Notes under the pieces: model-generated | Seen by the model: only the letters and a program-made list of their open reading frames with translations | The model's database searches: none | Told to the model about the DNA's origin: nothing | NCBI RefSeq assembly: GCF_900607235.1 | Contig: NZ_LR027848.1 | Span: forward strand, 1,105,241 to 1,169,240 | Length of the DNA stretch: 64,000 nt | Direction of reading: 5' to 3' | Source of the DNA: Olivibacter jilunii | GTDB taxonomy: Bacteria > Bacteroidota > Bacteroidia > Sphingobacteriales > Sphingobacteriaceae | Made by a program: the position numbers and the translations under genes | Part shown: positions 1 through 10,144 of the stretch, piece after piece | Position numbering within the stretch: the first letter of the stretch is position 1 | Layout of the letters: each line of letters opens with the position of its first letter

Positions 1-306
1 CCCTATAAGATCGATTTGGAAAAATTTATGTTGAATAATTTTCATTATAACATTCCTATTGAAAAATTTGCCGGGCTTACAGGAAGAAGCCTGGCTAGTT
101 TCAAGCGTGATTTCCATAAGATATTCGGCATGGCACCTCGCCATTGGCTGCAAGAAAGAAGACTGGCCGAAGCCCGACATCTTATAGAAAGAAAGAACAA
201 GAAGCCCTCTGCCATCTACCTTGATCTCGGATTTGAAAGTCTTTCACATTTTTCACACGCTTTTAAGAAGAAATTCGGCAAAGCACCCACTGAGTGGGTG
301 CTCTAA
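1..306 (+). CDS. AraC-family regulator, C-terminal part only
   Basis: The frame is open at the left window edge, so only about the last 101 residues are present. They form the double helix-turn-helix DNA-binding domain of AraC/XylS regulators. The first HTH reads around IEKFAGLTGRSLASFKRDF, and the second is the typical IYLDLGFESLSHFSHAFKKK with the closing FGKAPTEW. The N-terminal sensor domain lies outside the window, so the effector cannot be judged. The gene converges on the GH105 gene 28 bp away, so it is not part of that operon. No strong terminator is visible between them. Confidence 0.85.
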   Translation, partial: PYKIDLEKFMLNNFHYNIPIEKFAGLTGRSLASFKRDFHKIFGMAPRHWLQERRLAEARHLIERKNKKPSAIYLDLGFESLSHFSHAFKKKFGKAPTEWVL

Positions 307-334
307 AAGTTTTCGAGCTTAGTAGAGAGTTCGA

Positions 335-1453
335 CTATTTTGTGCCTTTTTCCAGTAGCGCAGCTGCACACCAAAGGTAAGGTGCTTGCCCATGAAGATC
401 TCCTGCATTTCGCGGACGGTCGTGATAATACTGTTTGTCATTCTTTTTGCCGGTACCGATGCAAACCTCGGTTACATTATTACGCTGGTCAATGTAAGGA
501 ACCATCGCCAGCCACGCTTTGCGTGCAGCTGGAGCGTAGGATGCCGCATCCAACCACCCTTCCTTCACACCAACAATAAAAGCGTAAGCGAACATCCCTG
601 TTCCTGAGGTTTCCGGCCAGAAATCAGGTTCATCAATAAGCTGGTTCCACATACCACTTTCCCCCTGATAATTTTTCAAACTCTTCATCATTGTCAAATA
701 ACCTTCCATAATACGTGATCGATCTGGATGGTCTAAAGGTAATAACCTTAACAGATTTGGCATTCCTACTGCCATCCATCCGGCGCCTCTCGCCCAATAA
801 TAGGGGACGTCAGGAGCGTGGTAGAAAAGGCCATTGGGACGCTGTAACTCATTTAAATAAAGTACCATTTCCTTTGCCGCTCGATCCAGGTATTTACGAT
901 CACCCGTCACTTTATATGCTTCACTTTGTACAACCGTAATCATATACATATCGTCAATCCAAAGACGTGTCTGCCAGGAGTACCCCTTATCTGCCCAGGC
1001 TTTTTCCTCTGCTTTAGCATTTGTTGGCACATTCCATTGCGAATCAGCATAGGCCAGTCCTAAAGTTTTATAGCGCTCTTCTTTTGTTATCTGATAAAGC
1101 TTGAGTGCGAGACTTCCAAACATATTATAATCCACATGGTTCATGGGAGGCAATAATACCCTTTCTGTTGTAAAAAAAGGTTCAAATTTTTCCTGCAGGA
1201 GTTTAATAAGCTTTTGGTCATTAGTTTTTACAGCATAGTCCAAAGCGCCATTCCAGGTGCATACCTCTGCATAATGGATAAACCGCCCGGCATATAGCTC
1301 ATGCCTCCCATCTATAAAATGATAAGCCAATCGTTTACCAACTTCCGTCGGCATTGATCCTTTCGGAAAGTTGGTCAACACATTTTGCGCCAATAAGATT
1401 TGAAACGAACATACTGTTAGTAATAACAAAAATGGTTTTTTTAAATACTTCAT
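335..1453 (-). CDS. Glycoside hydrolase family 105/88-like (unsaturated uronyl hydrolase)
   Basis: This 372-residue protein has a hydrophobic signal peptide (about residues 1-22, ending LLAQ). The rest fits the (alpha/alpha)6-barrel of unsaturated rhamnogalacturonyl/glucuronyl hydrolases. WIDDMYM (165-171) supplies the conserved Asp pair that in YteR-type enzymes does acid/base catalysis by hydrating the C4-C5 double bond. YYWARGAGW (218-226) is the family's second hallmark. Such enzymes remove the unsaturated uronate left by a polysaccharide lyase. It is the last gene of the minus-strand locus, 67 bp after the sulfatase, and probably acts in the periplasm on oligosaccharides imported by the SusCD pair. 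The exact substrate (rhamnogalacturonan, ulvan or other) cannot be read from the sequence. Confidence 0.85.
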   Translation of the reverse strand: MKYLKKPFLLLLTVCSFQILLAQNVLTNFPKGSMPTEVGKRLAYHFIDGRHELYAGRFIHYAEVCTWNGALDYAVKTNDQKLIKLLQEKFEPFFTTERVLLPPMNHVDYNMFGSLALKLYQITKEERYKTLGLAYADSQWNVPTNAKAEEKAWADKGYSWQTRLWIDDMYMITVVQSEAYKVTGDRKYLDRAAKEMVLYLNELQRPNGLFYHAPDVPYYWARGAGWMAVGMPNLLRLLPLDHPDRSRIMEGYLTMMKSLKNYQGESGMWNQLIDEPDFWPETSGTGMFAYAFIVGVKEGWLDAASYAPAARKAWLAMVPYIDQRNNVTEVCIGTGKKNDKQYYHDRPRNAGDLHGQAPYLWCAAALLEKGTK

Positions 1454-1520
1454 TGAATGGTTTTTTAATTATGAGAAAATTTAAGTTTTTTTGAAAGCAT
1501 GATTAAAAATAATCGTTTTG

Positions 1521-2978
1521 CTATCTGAGATCCTTTTCAAGTATAGGACCGGATCGGTTTATGGTATCGGCTTCGTTCCGTTCACCTGGCTTCTCTCTTT
1601 TCTTCCACGCTCCCGGAAGTCGTTTTCCTTCCACATCGTCCCGATCCGGTGTAGGGTTTTGAGGCTTCGAATCACCGGTCTCTACGATCCATTCATCAAG
1701 AACCTTTCGCAGATAAGCTAGTATCTTCTGATTACTGCCCACCTCTGCCACATTGGTAAACTGAAAGGTATCTCCGGATAGGTTATAGAGTTCTTCTGGC
1801 TTTCGCGGCTTCAGGAAAACATCTTCCTGTGCTGCATTGGTCAAGCCTCTCTCATAAGCTTCCCAAAGTTCTTTGCCTGCCGGGAACATCTTCGTTGATT
1901 CACCGGCAAGGTTCTGCCTTTCAGGGAAGCCATTTCGGATATATACCCAATCCTTATAGCGAACCATGCGTTCGTAACCTTGAAACACGTGCCAGTTATG
2001 TTCAGCAAAAACAAAATCACGTATCATCTGTTCGCGGCCTTGTAGCACCCCGAAAAAGCTTTTTCCCTGTATTCGCTTATCTGTTGTAGCGATTCCTGCT
2101 ATGTCCAGCATGGTAGGGGCGATATCAATGGCGCTAAATAAGGAGCTATTCTCGGCGATATTTATGCCAGGGCCGATCATAATAAAAGGGCTTTTTATAC
2201 CGCTATCATATAATCTCACTTTGTTGCGCGGAAAAGGGCTCCCGTTATCACTCATAAAAATGATATAGGTATTTTCAAGAATGCCTTGATGTTTAAGTTC
2301 TTCCACCACCTTTCCAACATAGTAGTCGAGACGGGAAATCTCATGGTAATAGGCCGCCAAATCTTTGCGCGTTTCAGGACCGTCGTATAACATGGGCGGC
2401 ACCTTTAACTTTTCCGGATCGTGTGTTATACCCCGTTCATCGAACTGCCAGTCGCGGTGCGCATCGTGCGAAGCAAACCACATAAAAAAGGGTTTGTTCT
2501 CAGGTCGGTTTTGAAGGATAGACACCCAGTCTTCCTCCGCACCGGGGCCCTTACCTGACGAAATCATATCAAATGCTTTTTTTACAGCGGGGCCCATATG
2601 GTTTTTGCCCGAAAGTGCTGTATAATATCCTGCTTTTCTGAGTATCTCCGGAAACATGATTTGCCTTGCCGGGAGCGGATCATGTAGTTCCGGCGCCCCC
2701 GTATTATGTGGATACCGGCCGGTAATGATGCTGCTTCTACTGGGGCTACAACTGCTGGTTGTAAGATACATGTTCTTAAATACTAACCCGGCAGAACCTA
2801 AGGCGTCAATATTAGGCGTTCTTACATCCTTGTTGCCATAGCAGCCAATATCGCCCCAACCAATATCATCGGCAATGATGAGGACGATATTAGGCTGACT
2901 GGCAGTCTCACGCTGGGCAAATAATAATTGAAAAGAAAATATTGCCAACATGAAAAGAAATCGTTTCTTGCACATCAT
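1521..2978 (-). CDS. S1-family sulfatase, heparan N-sulfatase-like
   Basis: Secreted 485-residue sulfatase with a signal peptide of about 22 residues. PNIVLIIADDIGWGD (29-43) holds the metal-binding Asp pair. The activation motif C77-S-P-S-R-S-S-I-I-T-G87 is the C-x-P-x-R signature in which the Cys becomes formylglycine through an anaerobic-type or FGE maturase encoded elsewhere. SGKNHMG, ASHDAHRDW and SDNGSPFPRNK carry further catalytic and metal ligands. The overall shape resembles the N-sulfoglucosamine sulfohydrolase-like subgroup (S1_8), but the substrate is not proven. It lies 59 bp after SusD and 67 bp before GH105 on the same strand, so it should desulfate the imported glycan before or during cleavage. 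The C-terminus is long, charged and poorly conserved. Confidence 0.9.
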   Translation of the reverse strand: MMCKKRFLFMLAIFSFQLLFAQRETASQPNIVLIIADDIGWGDIGCYGNKDVRTPNIDALGSAGLVFKNMYLTTSSCSPSRSSIITGRYPHNTGAPELHDPLPARQIMFPEILRKAGYYTALSGKNHMGPAVKKAFDMISSGKGPGAEEDWVSILQNRPENKPFFMWFASHDAHRDWQFDERGITHDPEKLKVPPMLYDGPETRKDLAAYYHEISRLDYYVGKVVEELKHQGILENTYIIFMSDNGSPFPRNKVRLYDSGIKSPFIMIGPGINIAENSSLFSAIDIAPTMLDIAGIATTDKRIQGKSFFGVLQGREQMIRDFVFAEHNWHVFQGYERMVRYKDWVYIRNGFPERQNLAGESTKMFPAGKELWEAYERGLTNAAQEDVFLKPRKPEELYNLSGDTFQFTNVAEVGSNQKILAYLRKVLDEWIVETGDSKPQNPTPDRDDVEGKRLPGAWKKREKPGERNEADTINRSGPILEKDLR

Positions 2979-3037
2979 ATTTTTGATTTTTATTGATTTA
3001 TTAATCCATTACATAATTCAATAGACCTATGTAATGC

Positions 3038-4960
3038 TTAATTCGTAGTATCTTCATCAGCTACGGCATCCTGCCAGTTAGTCCACATTTCAACTCCTGC
3101 GTCATAGCCGCTGTAACCGGGATTTTGATGTAATTTGGCATACAGGTTAGAATTAATTGCATCCTGAGGAATGGGCCAATAAATATTATGAGGCGCTATG
3201 GTATAGCTTCTATTCCTAACAGTTACCTTGTTTTTATTATAATAATCGTTGTAATGTTGAATACGCTGGTACCAATAATTGTTGTCTGATAAGTTATTTA
3301 GTTGATACGTATTACCCCATTCATCTGCTTTATTGCTCAATGCCAAACTATAGGATATGCGGCTTAATTCCATGTGTCTCCATTCTTCCATATATAGTTC
3401 ACGAGCGCGCTCATTAACGATATCACCAATGGTAACGCTTGCATAGAACTGGCTACAATGTGCTCTTTTTCTTACGGTATTGACATCTGCTGTCGCCATT
3501 CCAATATTTCCTTTATAAAATTGTGCCTCTGCCCTTAGTAGATAGGTTTCTGCCAAACGGTAGCAGTACCAGTCGGCAGCTCCACCATCATTTCTGTTCG
3601 AAGTAGGCGTTGCTAGGAACACAGGGTCATCGATGTATATCTTATAGTGAGGCCAATTAAACCAGCTGCGGATTGTATCGGTGCATAAGAGCGTGGTACC
3701 TTCGTACAGGCGCAAGTTTTGTCCATAATAGGCATCTGTAGGATCATTATATTTAAGCATCTCCATGCGGGCCCAGTTGCCGACGGTGCTGTTGTGCCGC
3801 AAATCAGTCGTATCTTCAATTCCGTTAACAGACCAAAGACCGTATTGAGCAAAATGAGTAGGTCTTATCAATCCGATCCCTCTGCCTACCGAACCATTAA
3901 TGTCATATTCAGCTCTATATTTAGAATCGGTTTTGGCGGCAGCCAACAGAACCTTTCCACTGGGTGATTTCAATGCCGCCTGGTTCCACATAGGACCCCA
4001 GTTGCGCATCGATTTATACCGAATGGTAGCATCTGTGCCCTCGCGATTAGGCATTACCAGGATCGCTTCTTTATTTGCTACGATAGCTTTATTTATAGGG
4101 CGATGCAAGTCCCATATCACATTGCGGGTAACAGGCCATGCAATAGGAGAGGGATTATCAAATGTACCAAAGTTTTCCGTCATCAATGCATATCCCGAAC
4201 GATCAATCAGTATATTGGCCTGTTCAATTGCCTTATCCCACTGGCCCGTGGCTAGGTAGCATTTGATTAAAAGCTGACGGCAAGCGGCCTTATTGATCAT
4301 GCCAACATAGGCCATTTGCGATTGTTCCGGCACCCATTCCACCGCTTTCTCCATATCCGCGGTAATCATTTCCAAAATAGCTGCGCGACTGGAAGTTTTA
4401 TAGTTTTGTTTGGGTGCTGTTAATATTTTCGTCACCAGTGGTACATCTCCAAATTGGAAACAAAGTGCCAAATACCGAAAAGACCGATGAAAGTAGGCTC
4501 TACCTAGGTATTCGCGCTTGGTAGCCTCATCCAAATCCGGCACATTATCAATGAAACTCGTAATTGTATTGGCATATTTGATACCCATATAGGTCTGATC
4601 CCAGAAAAAAGAAATCGTGTTTATTTGATTGTCGTGCATTCCGTCCGTCGGCGTAAGGCGCGTTGCCACATCAGCAAAAATGTTACCGTCGTCTGTTTTA
4701 CCGGAAACCGCTACGTCCGACAGCATATACTCGGTACTAATCGGGACAGATACATCCCTTGTTTCCAAATGGCTCCAATAGGTACGCAAATGCCTGTCTG
4801 CCATCGCAACGGTCGCGTCTAAACCAGAACGTGTTGAAAAGGTAAGTTCAGGTTCGTAAAACGAAAGTGGATCTGGCTTTAAATAATCCTTTGTGCAGCT
4901 GGCCAATAAAGTAACTGATAATATACTGATAACCGATATATAATAAGTCTTCGTTTTCAT
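3038..4960 (-). CDS. SusD/RagB-family glycan-binding lipoprotein
   Basis: 640 residues with a lipoprotein signal: LLASC puts the lipidated Cys at position 22. The protein has the SusD arrangement of TPR-like helices plus a C-terminal variable region (for example YLGRAYFHRSFRYLALCFQFGDVPLV and YRLAETYLLRAEAQFYKGN), typical of the cell-surface lid that sits over a SusC barrel. It starts 11 bp downstream of SusC, which is the canonical tight susC-susD pairing. It is somewhat longer than average for the family. It is expected on the outer leaflet of the outer membrane, binding glycan and delivering it to SusC; the ligand is unknown. Confidence 0.95.
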   Translation of the reverse strand: MKTKTYYISVISILSVTLLASCTKDYLKPDPLSFYEPELTFSTRSGLDATVAMADRHLRTYWSHLETRDVSVPISTEYMLSDVAVSGKTDDGNIFADVATRLTPTDGMHDNQINTISFFWDQTYMGIKYANTITSFIDNVPDLDEATKREYLGRAYFHRSFRYLALCFQFGDVPLVTKILTAPKQNYKTSSRAAILEMITADMEKAVEWVPEQSQMAYVGMINKAACRQLLIKCYLATGQWDKAIEQANILIDRSGYALMTENFGTFDNPSPIAWPVTRNVIWDLHRPINKAIVANKEAILVMPNREGTDATIRYKSMRNWGPMWNQAALKSPSGKVLLAAAKTDSKYRAEYDINGSVGRGIGLIRPTHFAQYGLWSVNGIEDTTDLRHNSTVGNWARMEMLKYNDPTDAYYGQNLRLYEGTTLLCTDTIRSWFNWPHYKIYIDDPVFLATPTSNRNDGGAADWYCYRLAETYLLRAEAQFYKGNIGMATADVNTVRKRAHCSQFYASVTIGDIVNERARELYMEEWRHMELSRISYSLALSNKADEWGNTYQLNNLSDNNYWYQRIQHYNDYYNKNKVTVRNRSYTIAPHNIYWPIPQDAINSNLYAKLHQNPGYSGYDAGVEMWTNWQDAVADEDTTN

Positions 4961-4971
4961 AATTAATGTTT

Positions 4972-7900
4972 TTAAAAAGTTAGGTTTACCCCCAAAGTGA
5001 ATATTCTTGGTGCCAAGCTACCTATACCATTGTCATTAACGGTTTCAACATCCCAATACCGCCAATTCTTATCTTTGTACCATACGGCCGCATTCCGAAC
5101 CGAACCAAAAACTCTTATATTTTCGATGTGGTAGCGCGAGATTAACTTACTAGGTAATGCATAGCCCAAACTTATATTGTCCAACCTGATGAAAGATCGG
5201 TCGAATACTCTTTGGGGAGCGTTAAGACCCGCAGGTCCTTTCGATTCTAATCGCGCCCAAAAATCACTTGGGTTTTCCGGTGTCCAATAAGGTTTCTCAT
5301 AAGTATTTGCCAAGCCCTGGCTAATCGTTGAGGTTCCGTTATCCTGATTCAGATAAGCCCCGTTCGTGCTCTTATGCCCCCAGTATGAATAGATATTAAA
5401 AGAAAAGTTAAAATTTTTATAAGTGAAATTGTTCCGTAGCGACCACATAATAGGCGCCTGCGTTTGCCCCAAAAACTCTTTATCATTATCGTTGTAGACA
5501 GGACGCATGCTCCCGTCTGCATTCTGGATATCATCGGCGGTATAATTATTGGCTACTTTAGGATCGCCGGGACGTTGTCCGTACCGGGCGGCTTCGTCTA
5601 TTTCATCAACCTGCCAAATTCCGGTTACTTTATAATTCCAGATAGCGCTGATAGGCTGGCCAATAAACCATCCATTTCCAATGTCGTCTACTTCTTTGTT
5701 GGCCACCACATTACCATTCGCATCCAGCACATCCTGATATTGGTAATACAGGTGCTTAATGGTGTTTTTATATTTTGAAAAACCAAAAGAAGTGCTCCAA
5801 CTAAAGTCCTTTTTCATGATGTTCTGTGTATTGATGGCTATTTCGAATCCATTGTTTTGCACTTCACCCAAATTGGTAGTAATGCTGGTAAAACCCGAAA
5901 AATTCGGTAAAGACTGGTTCATGATCATGTCGGTGGTGGACATTTGAAAATAATCCAAGGTCGTTGCTATACGATTATCCAGAAAGCCGAAGTCCAAACC
6001 GATATTGAACGAAGCGGTTTTCTCCCACTGCAGATCCTTGTTGGCTAAGCGGTCTATCCGTAAGTACTGATACTGTATATAGTCGCCATTTGCGTTGATA
6101 TAGCCCTGCGTGCCCACACCATTGGCTAAGTTGGCCAATGCAATATAAGGGTTTGCAAGCGAACGATTGCCATTTTGTCCGTAAGACAGGCGCAGTTTCC
6201 CATTACTCATGGCATTCCAATTAAAGAAATTTTCTTTGGTAAACGTCCAGGCTAATCCGGCAGACAAAAAAGTAGCCCGTGGATTGGAGGTACCAAATGC
6301 CGAGTAGCCATCCCTGCGTACCGAACCCGTAAACATATACTTATCGTCATACGAATAGAAAAGGCGGGCCAACATACCGTCTGCCGTTTGCCGACTGTCT
6401 TCGGTATCAAATTCACTTCGCAACCTGTCTCCACCACTCGTTTCATGAAAGCCCAACGCATCGGTAGGTGTTATATTCCGGGCCCTGATAACATCCCACC
6501 AGTATCGCCGCTCTTCCGCTTCCTGCACCAGGGTTATATTTACTCGGTGCTTTTCGGCAAAGGTTTGCTCCCAGTTAATCGTGTTATTGATCGACCAGTC
6601 AAAGCGTTTACTGTTTTCGCGATCTACCCCCGCATTATTAGAAAGCGGGTTCCAATCCGGGTGTGTTGATGAAGCAAAATAGCGTTTGTAGAACCACTGA
6701 TACCTGGGCGAACCATTAAATGAATAGGTAATGTTAAAAGGCAGTTTTATTTTAGCTGTGAAAATGGAATTTAACACGGTATAGCCACTTTCCAGATCTT
6801 GGAATTGTCTGTCAAAATCATAATTATAGCCTCTAATAAGCCCCGTAAGACCGGAACCCTGCGGGTGTACTTCGAGGTTCCCGTTCTCATCTCGATAAGA
6901 CCCAAAAGGGCTATTTAACGTGATAGCTCTACCCCAATCCGTGGCGATGTTTCCGTCCGTACGATCCTGAAAATTTATATTCGCACCAATATTTAACCAG
7001 TCTGTCACCTTACCATCTACTTTGAGGTTCGACCGTACAGCCCGGTAATTGTCGCCTACGATAACACCCTGATTAGACAAATATCCGGCGGACATATAAT
7101 AATTTATCTTATCGCTGGCACCGGAAATACTCACATTATGATCTTGATTAAAACCGTTACGGAAACTATGATCGTACCAATCGAAGGTCTTTCCGGCAAG
7201 ATAATTCGTTAATACATTATGATCGAGACCGATCCGTCTGGCAAATATTTCTTCATTGGAAGCATCGGCTCCGTTAACGGAATAAGCTCGCCAATCGGCC
7301 TCCGTTATTCCATATTTAGCCAGCATTTCGGGGGTCAGTTTTTCATAATAACCAGGCTTACCTTTAGCAGGTAGAGCGTCGGTACTACCGGACATATAAG
7401 GCTCGTAATTACCTGTAGTCGGATTGATGTCATACGTACCGGCGATGTACCAGTCTTGCCTGTATTGTAAATACCCCTCGGGGCCCCAAACCGGTCGGTT
7501 GGCACCCATCGTTGAAAGTCCTAGGTTTGAGGTAAAATTAATTTTGGGCTTTCCCTGCTTTCCTTTTTTTGTGGTAATGATGAGTACCCCGTTAGCAGAC
7601 TGCGCACCATAGACAGCCGCTGCCGAGGCATCTTTCAATACATCGATCTGTTCAATATCGTCCGGATTAATTTCGGATAGCTCGCCATAGAAAATCACCC
7701 CATCCAAAATCAACAAAGGAGAGTTATGGTTCGCTTCCGTATATACTGAACGCTGGCCACGTATGTTGATACTACCACCGTTTTTTGCTGATGCATCCAG
7801 TCCAATCGTTAAACCGGGTGTACCCCTTAAAATATCTTGAACGGTACGCGGATTTTCATCGGCAATTTCATCCGGTTTCAGCTGTGTAATCGCCCCGGTT

Positions 7901-8574
7901 AGGTCACTCTTTCTGGCAGTACCGTATCCCACCACCACTACTTCATCGAGGTCACTCAATGTTTCCTTCAAGGTAACATTTATCGTTGTGTTGCTGTTAA
8001 ATGGCACTTCTACCGGGGCATAACCCATTAGGCTGAAAACGAAGATACCGTTGGCTAGGGAAGTTTTGATTTCAAAAACACCATTTTCATTGGTTTTTGT
8101 ACCTGCGGTTGTGCCTTTAATGCTCACGGTTGCCCCCGGTAATGGGGTGTTGTGTTCATCGGTCACCCGTCCGGAAAAACTCCGTAGCTGTAAGGGGCTT
8201 ATCTGTGTTGCAGTCACCTGAGGTTTTTTCCTGATGGTAATAATCCCATCTTCCAATGACCAGGCAAACCCATTTTCATCTAATATAACACGCATCGCGT
8301 CAACAAAATCCACCTGATTCAATTGAGCGGTAATGCGTCTATCCGCTATATTATCTCCACGAAACAAAAATGAATACCCATGTTGTTTTTGAATTTCCAG
8401 TAATACCTCGCGAAGCGTTTTATTACGGGCATTTAGCGTAACAGTTTGTGCCTTGGTTTCGGCCATAACTTGTATGGTAAAGGCGACCGTTAAGAGAAGC
8501 GCTAATTTCATAGTAAGTAATAATCGGTATCTATAGGGGCAATAAAATACCCTTATACGTGATGTAAAAATCAT
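4972..8574 (-). CDS. SusC/RagA-family TonB-dependent transporter with STN domain
   Basis: The chosen start gives 1200 residues. A further 36 residues could be read upstream, but that stretch has no signal sequence and overlaps a hairpin-rich leader. After the signal (MKLALLLTVAFTIQVMA) comes an STN (secretin/TonB short N-terminal) domain, then a carboxypeptidase-regulatory-like domain (FSGRVTDEHNTPLPGATVSIKG), the SusC hallmark EVVVVGYGTARKSDLTGA, the plug (LKDASAAAVYGAQSANGVLIITTKKGK) and the beta-barrel ending in LGVNLTF. STN domains talk to FecR, so this transporter probably also senses its ligand and triggers the FecR/FecI cascade encoded just upstream. It imports oligosaccharides across the outer membrane with the adjacent SusD. 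Confidence 0.95.
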   Translation of the reverse strand: MIFTSRIRVFYCPYRYRLLLTMKLALLLTVAFTIQVMAETKAQTVTLNARNKTLREVLLEIQKQHGYSFLFRGDNIADRRITAQLNQVDFVDAMRVILDENGFAWSLEDGIITIRKKPQVTATQISPLQLRSFSGRVTDEHNTPLPGATVSIKGTTAGTKTNENGVFEIKTSLANGIFVFSLMGYAPVEVPFNSNTTINVTLKETLSDLDEVVVVGYGTARKSDLTGAITQLKPDEIADENPRTVQDILRGTPGLTIGLDASAKNGGSINIRGQRSVYTEANHNSPLLILDGVIFYGELSEINPDDIEQIDVLKDASAAAVYGAQSANGVLIITTKKGKQGKPKINFTSNLGLSTMGANRPVWGPEGYLQYRQDWYIAGTYDINPTTGNYEPYMSGSTDALPAKGKPGYYEKLTPEMLAKYGITEADWRAYSVNGADASNEEIFARRIGLDHNVLTNYLAGKTFDWYDHSFRNGFNQDHNVSISGASDKINYYMSAGYLSNQGVIVGDNYRAVRSNLKVDGKVTDWLNIGANINFQDRTDGNIATDWGRAITLNSPFGSYRDENGNLEVHPQGSGLTGLIRGYNYDFDRQFQDLESGYTVLNSIFTAKIKLPFNITYSFNGSPRYQWFYKRYFASSTHPDWNPLSNNAGVDRENSKRFDWSINNTINWEQTFAEKHRVNITLVQEAEERRYWWDVIRARNITPTDALGFHETSGGDRLRSEFDTEDSRQTADGMLARLFYSYDDKYMFTGSVRRDGYSAFGTSNPRATFLSAGLAWTFTKENFFNWNAMSNGKLRLSYGQNGNRSLANPYIALANLANGVGTQGYINANGDYIQYQYLRIDRLANKDLQWEKTASFNIGLDFGFLDNRIATTLDYFQMSTTDMIMNQSLPNFSGFTSITTNLGEVQNNGFEIAINTQNIMKKDFSWSTSFGFSKYKNTIKHLYYQYQDVLDANGNVVANKEVDDIGNGWFIGQPISAIWNYKVTGIWQVDEIDEAARYGQRPGDPKVANNYTADDIQNADGSMRPVYNDNDKEFLGQTQAPIMWSLRNNFTYKNFNFSFNIYSYWGHKSTNGAYLNQDNGTSTISQGLANTYEKPYWTPENPSDFWARLESKGPAGLNAPQRVFDRSFIRLDNISLGYALPSKLISRYHIENIRVFGSVRNAAVWYKDKNWRYWDVETVNDNGIGSLAPRIFTLGVNLTF

Positions 8575-8608
8575 ATATTTGTTTAGTTTGGCTTTTAAAA
8601 ATTGGTTT

Positions 8609-8699
8609 TTCGGCAGCTTCAGGAAGAATGTGCCGAATATCAAAATCCAGACAGAATGAGCGGGTGATGTCGTTACCATCATCCGCTTTTTTTGCGGAT
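8609..8699 (-). promoter_or_regulatory. SusC mRNA leader with three hairpins, two mutually exclusive
   Basis: In the 205 bp between FecR and SusC the minus strand can fold three stems. Hairpin 1 (8681-8699) pairs ATCCGC with GCGGAT. Hairpin 2 (8659-8687) pairs AGCGGATGATG with CATCACCCGCT (10 of 11). Hairpin 3 (8609-8637) pairs TTCGGCA with TGCCGAA. Hairpins 1 and 2 share the AGCGGAT segment and so cannot form together. This is seen in the sequence; an attenuation role is inference. Confidence 0.4.
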
Positions 8700-8779
8700 A
8701 TATTTGATCAGTTTGGTTTTATGTTTCTATCATGGTTACTCCTCTTTTTTGGGTTTTCTATCTAATGAATTGGTTAATT

Positions 8780-9991
8780 TTATCGTTGTTCTCCGAAAAC
8801 AATCAGTTGTTTTCTTTGCCCTTTTTGGACGACCTTAAATTTCAACTCGCTCTTTTCAAGCGCTTTTAAAACAGCACTTAATGGTTTGTTGCGGTCGATA
8901 TAAGCAAATAGGTTAGCCTCTGGTCCCGTTCCTTCATAAATTACATCCAAGTCGTACCATCGTGCCAACTGCGTAATGGCTACGGCTGTAGGCGTTCTAT
9001 TAAAATAGAAAAAGCCATCCTTCCAAGCAGTATACGCTGCAATATCTACCTTGGATTTGGTGATTCGCCCGTTACCCAGCCTTCCTTGTTCACCGGGTAT
9101 CAATATTATCGTTTTATTCAGGGAAGCAGTGCCTTCGGATTTTGCGGACCAAGACAAGCGTATCTTACCATCCACCAAGGTGGTCTTGGTTTCATTTTCA
9201 TCTGGATAGGCAGTGATATTAAATTCTGTACCTAAAACTTCAATCTCTTGGTTTTTGCTAAGCACCTTGAAGGGTCTTTGACGGTCATTTTTGATGTCAA
9301 AATAAGCCTCACCACTGATCTCCACAATACGCTCTTTGCCAATAAAATTACTTGGATACTTAATAGTAGAAGCAGCATTGAGCCAGACTTTAGAACCGTC
9401 GGGTAAGGTCATCCGATAGGTTCCGCCTCTTGGTGTAGAAAGTTCCAGTGTAGAATTCGTTTGCACTGTTCTACCTACGTCGGGTAACACCGCGAGCGAT
9501 GAACCATCTTCATAGGTGATTTGGCCATTTTCAATAATAATTCCCGATTGCCCGGTGCTCAAATCTATTTTCCGACCGTCTGTTAAGGTAAGAAATGCAT
9601 TATTGCCGCCGTTTGATATATCTTCAGCTGCGATTTCGTGCACTTGGTGTACCTCTTGATTATAGGTATACCAGATGCCAGCAAATGAGATAATCAATAT
9701 GGCCGCTGCATAGGGAAGTATGCGCCTTATTCGCTGACGGAAATGCAGGTTCCTGATGGACGCCTCCTGCTGCGCAATGGCAGCTTCCAAACGAGCATCG
9801 TCTGCTACCGATCGCCTTGGAATCGCATACCAATCCCGAACATGAGTTTCGAGGCTTTCCTCGTCAATCACTTTGTTTAAGAGTTCCCAATTGGCAGGAT
9901 CTGCAGCAGCCCAAGCCATGAGCTCAGCATGCTCAGCCTCCGTGAGAATGCCTTTTAAGTGCTTGTAAAGTAATTGACTGATCCGTTCCAT
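8780..9991 (-). CDS. FecR-family anti-sigma factor
   Basis: 403 residues. The cytoplasmic N-terminus (about 1-85) would bind the sigma factor. One transmembrane helix follows (ILPYAAAILIISFAGIWYTY, about 90-109). The periplasmic FecR domain has its hallmark LPDGSKVWLNAASTIKYP and GEAYFDI, and a C-terminal DUF4974-like domain (FFYFNRTPTAVAITQLARWYDLDV). It lies between FecI (153 bp upstream) and SusC (205 bp downstream) on the same strand. By family precedent, contact with the STN domain of the ligand-loaded SusC releases the sigma factor, so transcription of the glycan locus follows substrate availability. Confidence 0.95.
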   Translation of the reverse strand: MERISQLLYKHLKGILTEAEHAELMAWAAADPANWELLNKVIDEESLETHVRDWYAIPRRSVADDARLEAAIAQQEASIRNLHFRQRIRRILPYAAAILIISFAGIWYTYNQEVHQVHEIAAEDISNGGNNAFLTLTDGRKIDLSTGQSGIIIENGQITYEDGSSLAVLPDVGRTVQTNSTLELSTPRGGTYRMTLPDGSKVWLNAASTIKYPSNFIGKERIVEISGEAYFDIKNDRQRPFKVLSKNQEIEVLGTEFNITAYPDENETKTTLVDGKIRLSWSAKSEGTASLNKTIILIPGEQGRLGNGRITKSKVDIAAYTAWKDGFFYFNRTPTAVAITQLARWYDLDVIYEGTGPEANLFAYIDRNKPLSAVLKALEKSELKFKVVQKGQRKQLIVFGEQR

Positions 9992-10144
9992 TTTTTTCTG
10001 TCTATTTGTTGGTTAGGGGTACAGATAATATAGATACGGATGCAGAGGATAAACCTTACCAAAAAAATTCATTTTTTTATTAGGTCGTTGATAATGCATA
10101 GGGAAGATGCGATCATCCAAACCAAATAATAACGTTGATGATGA

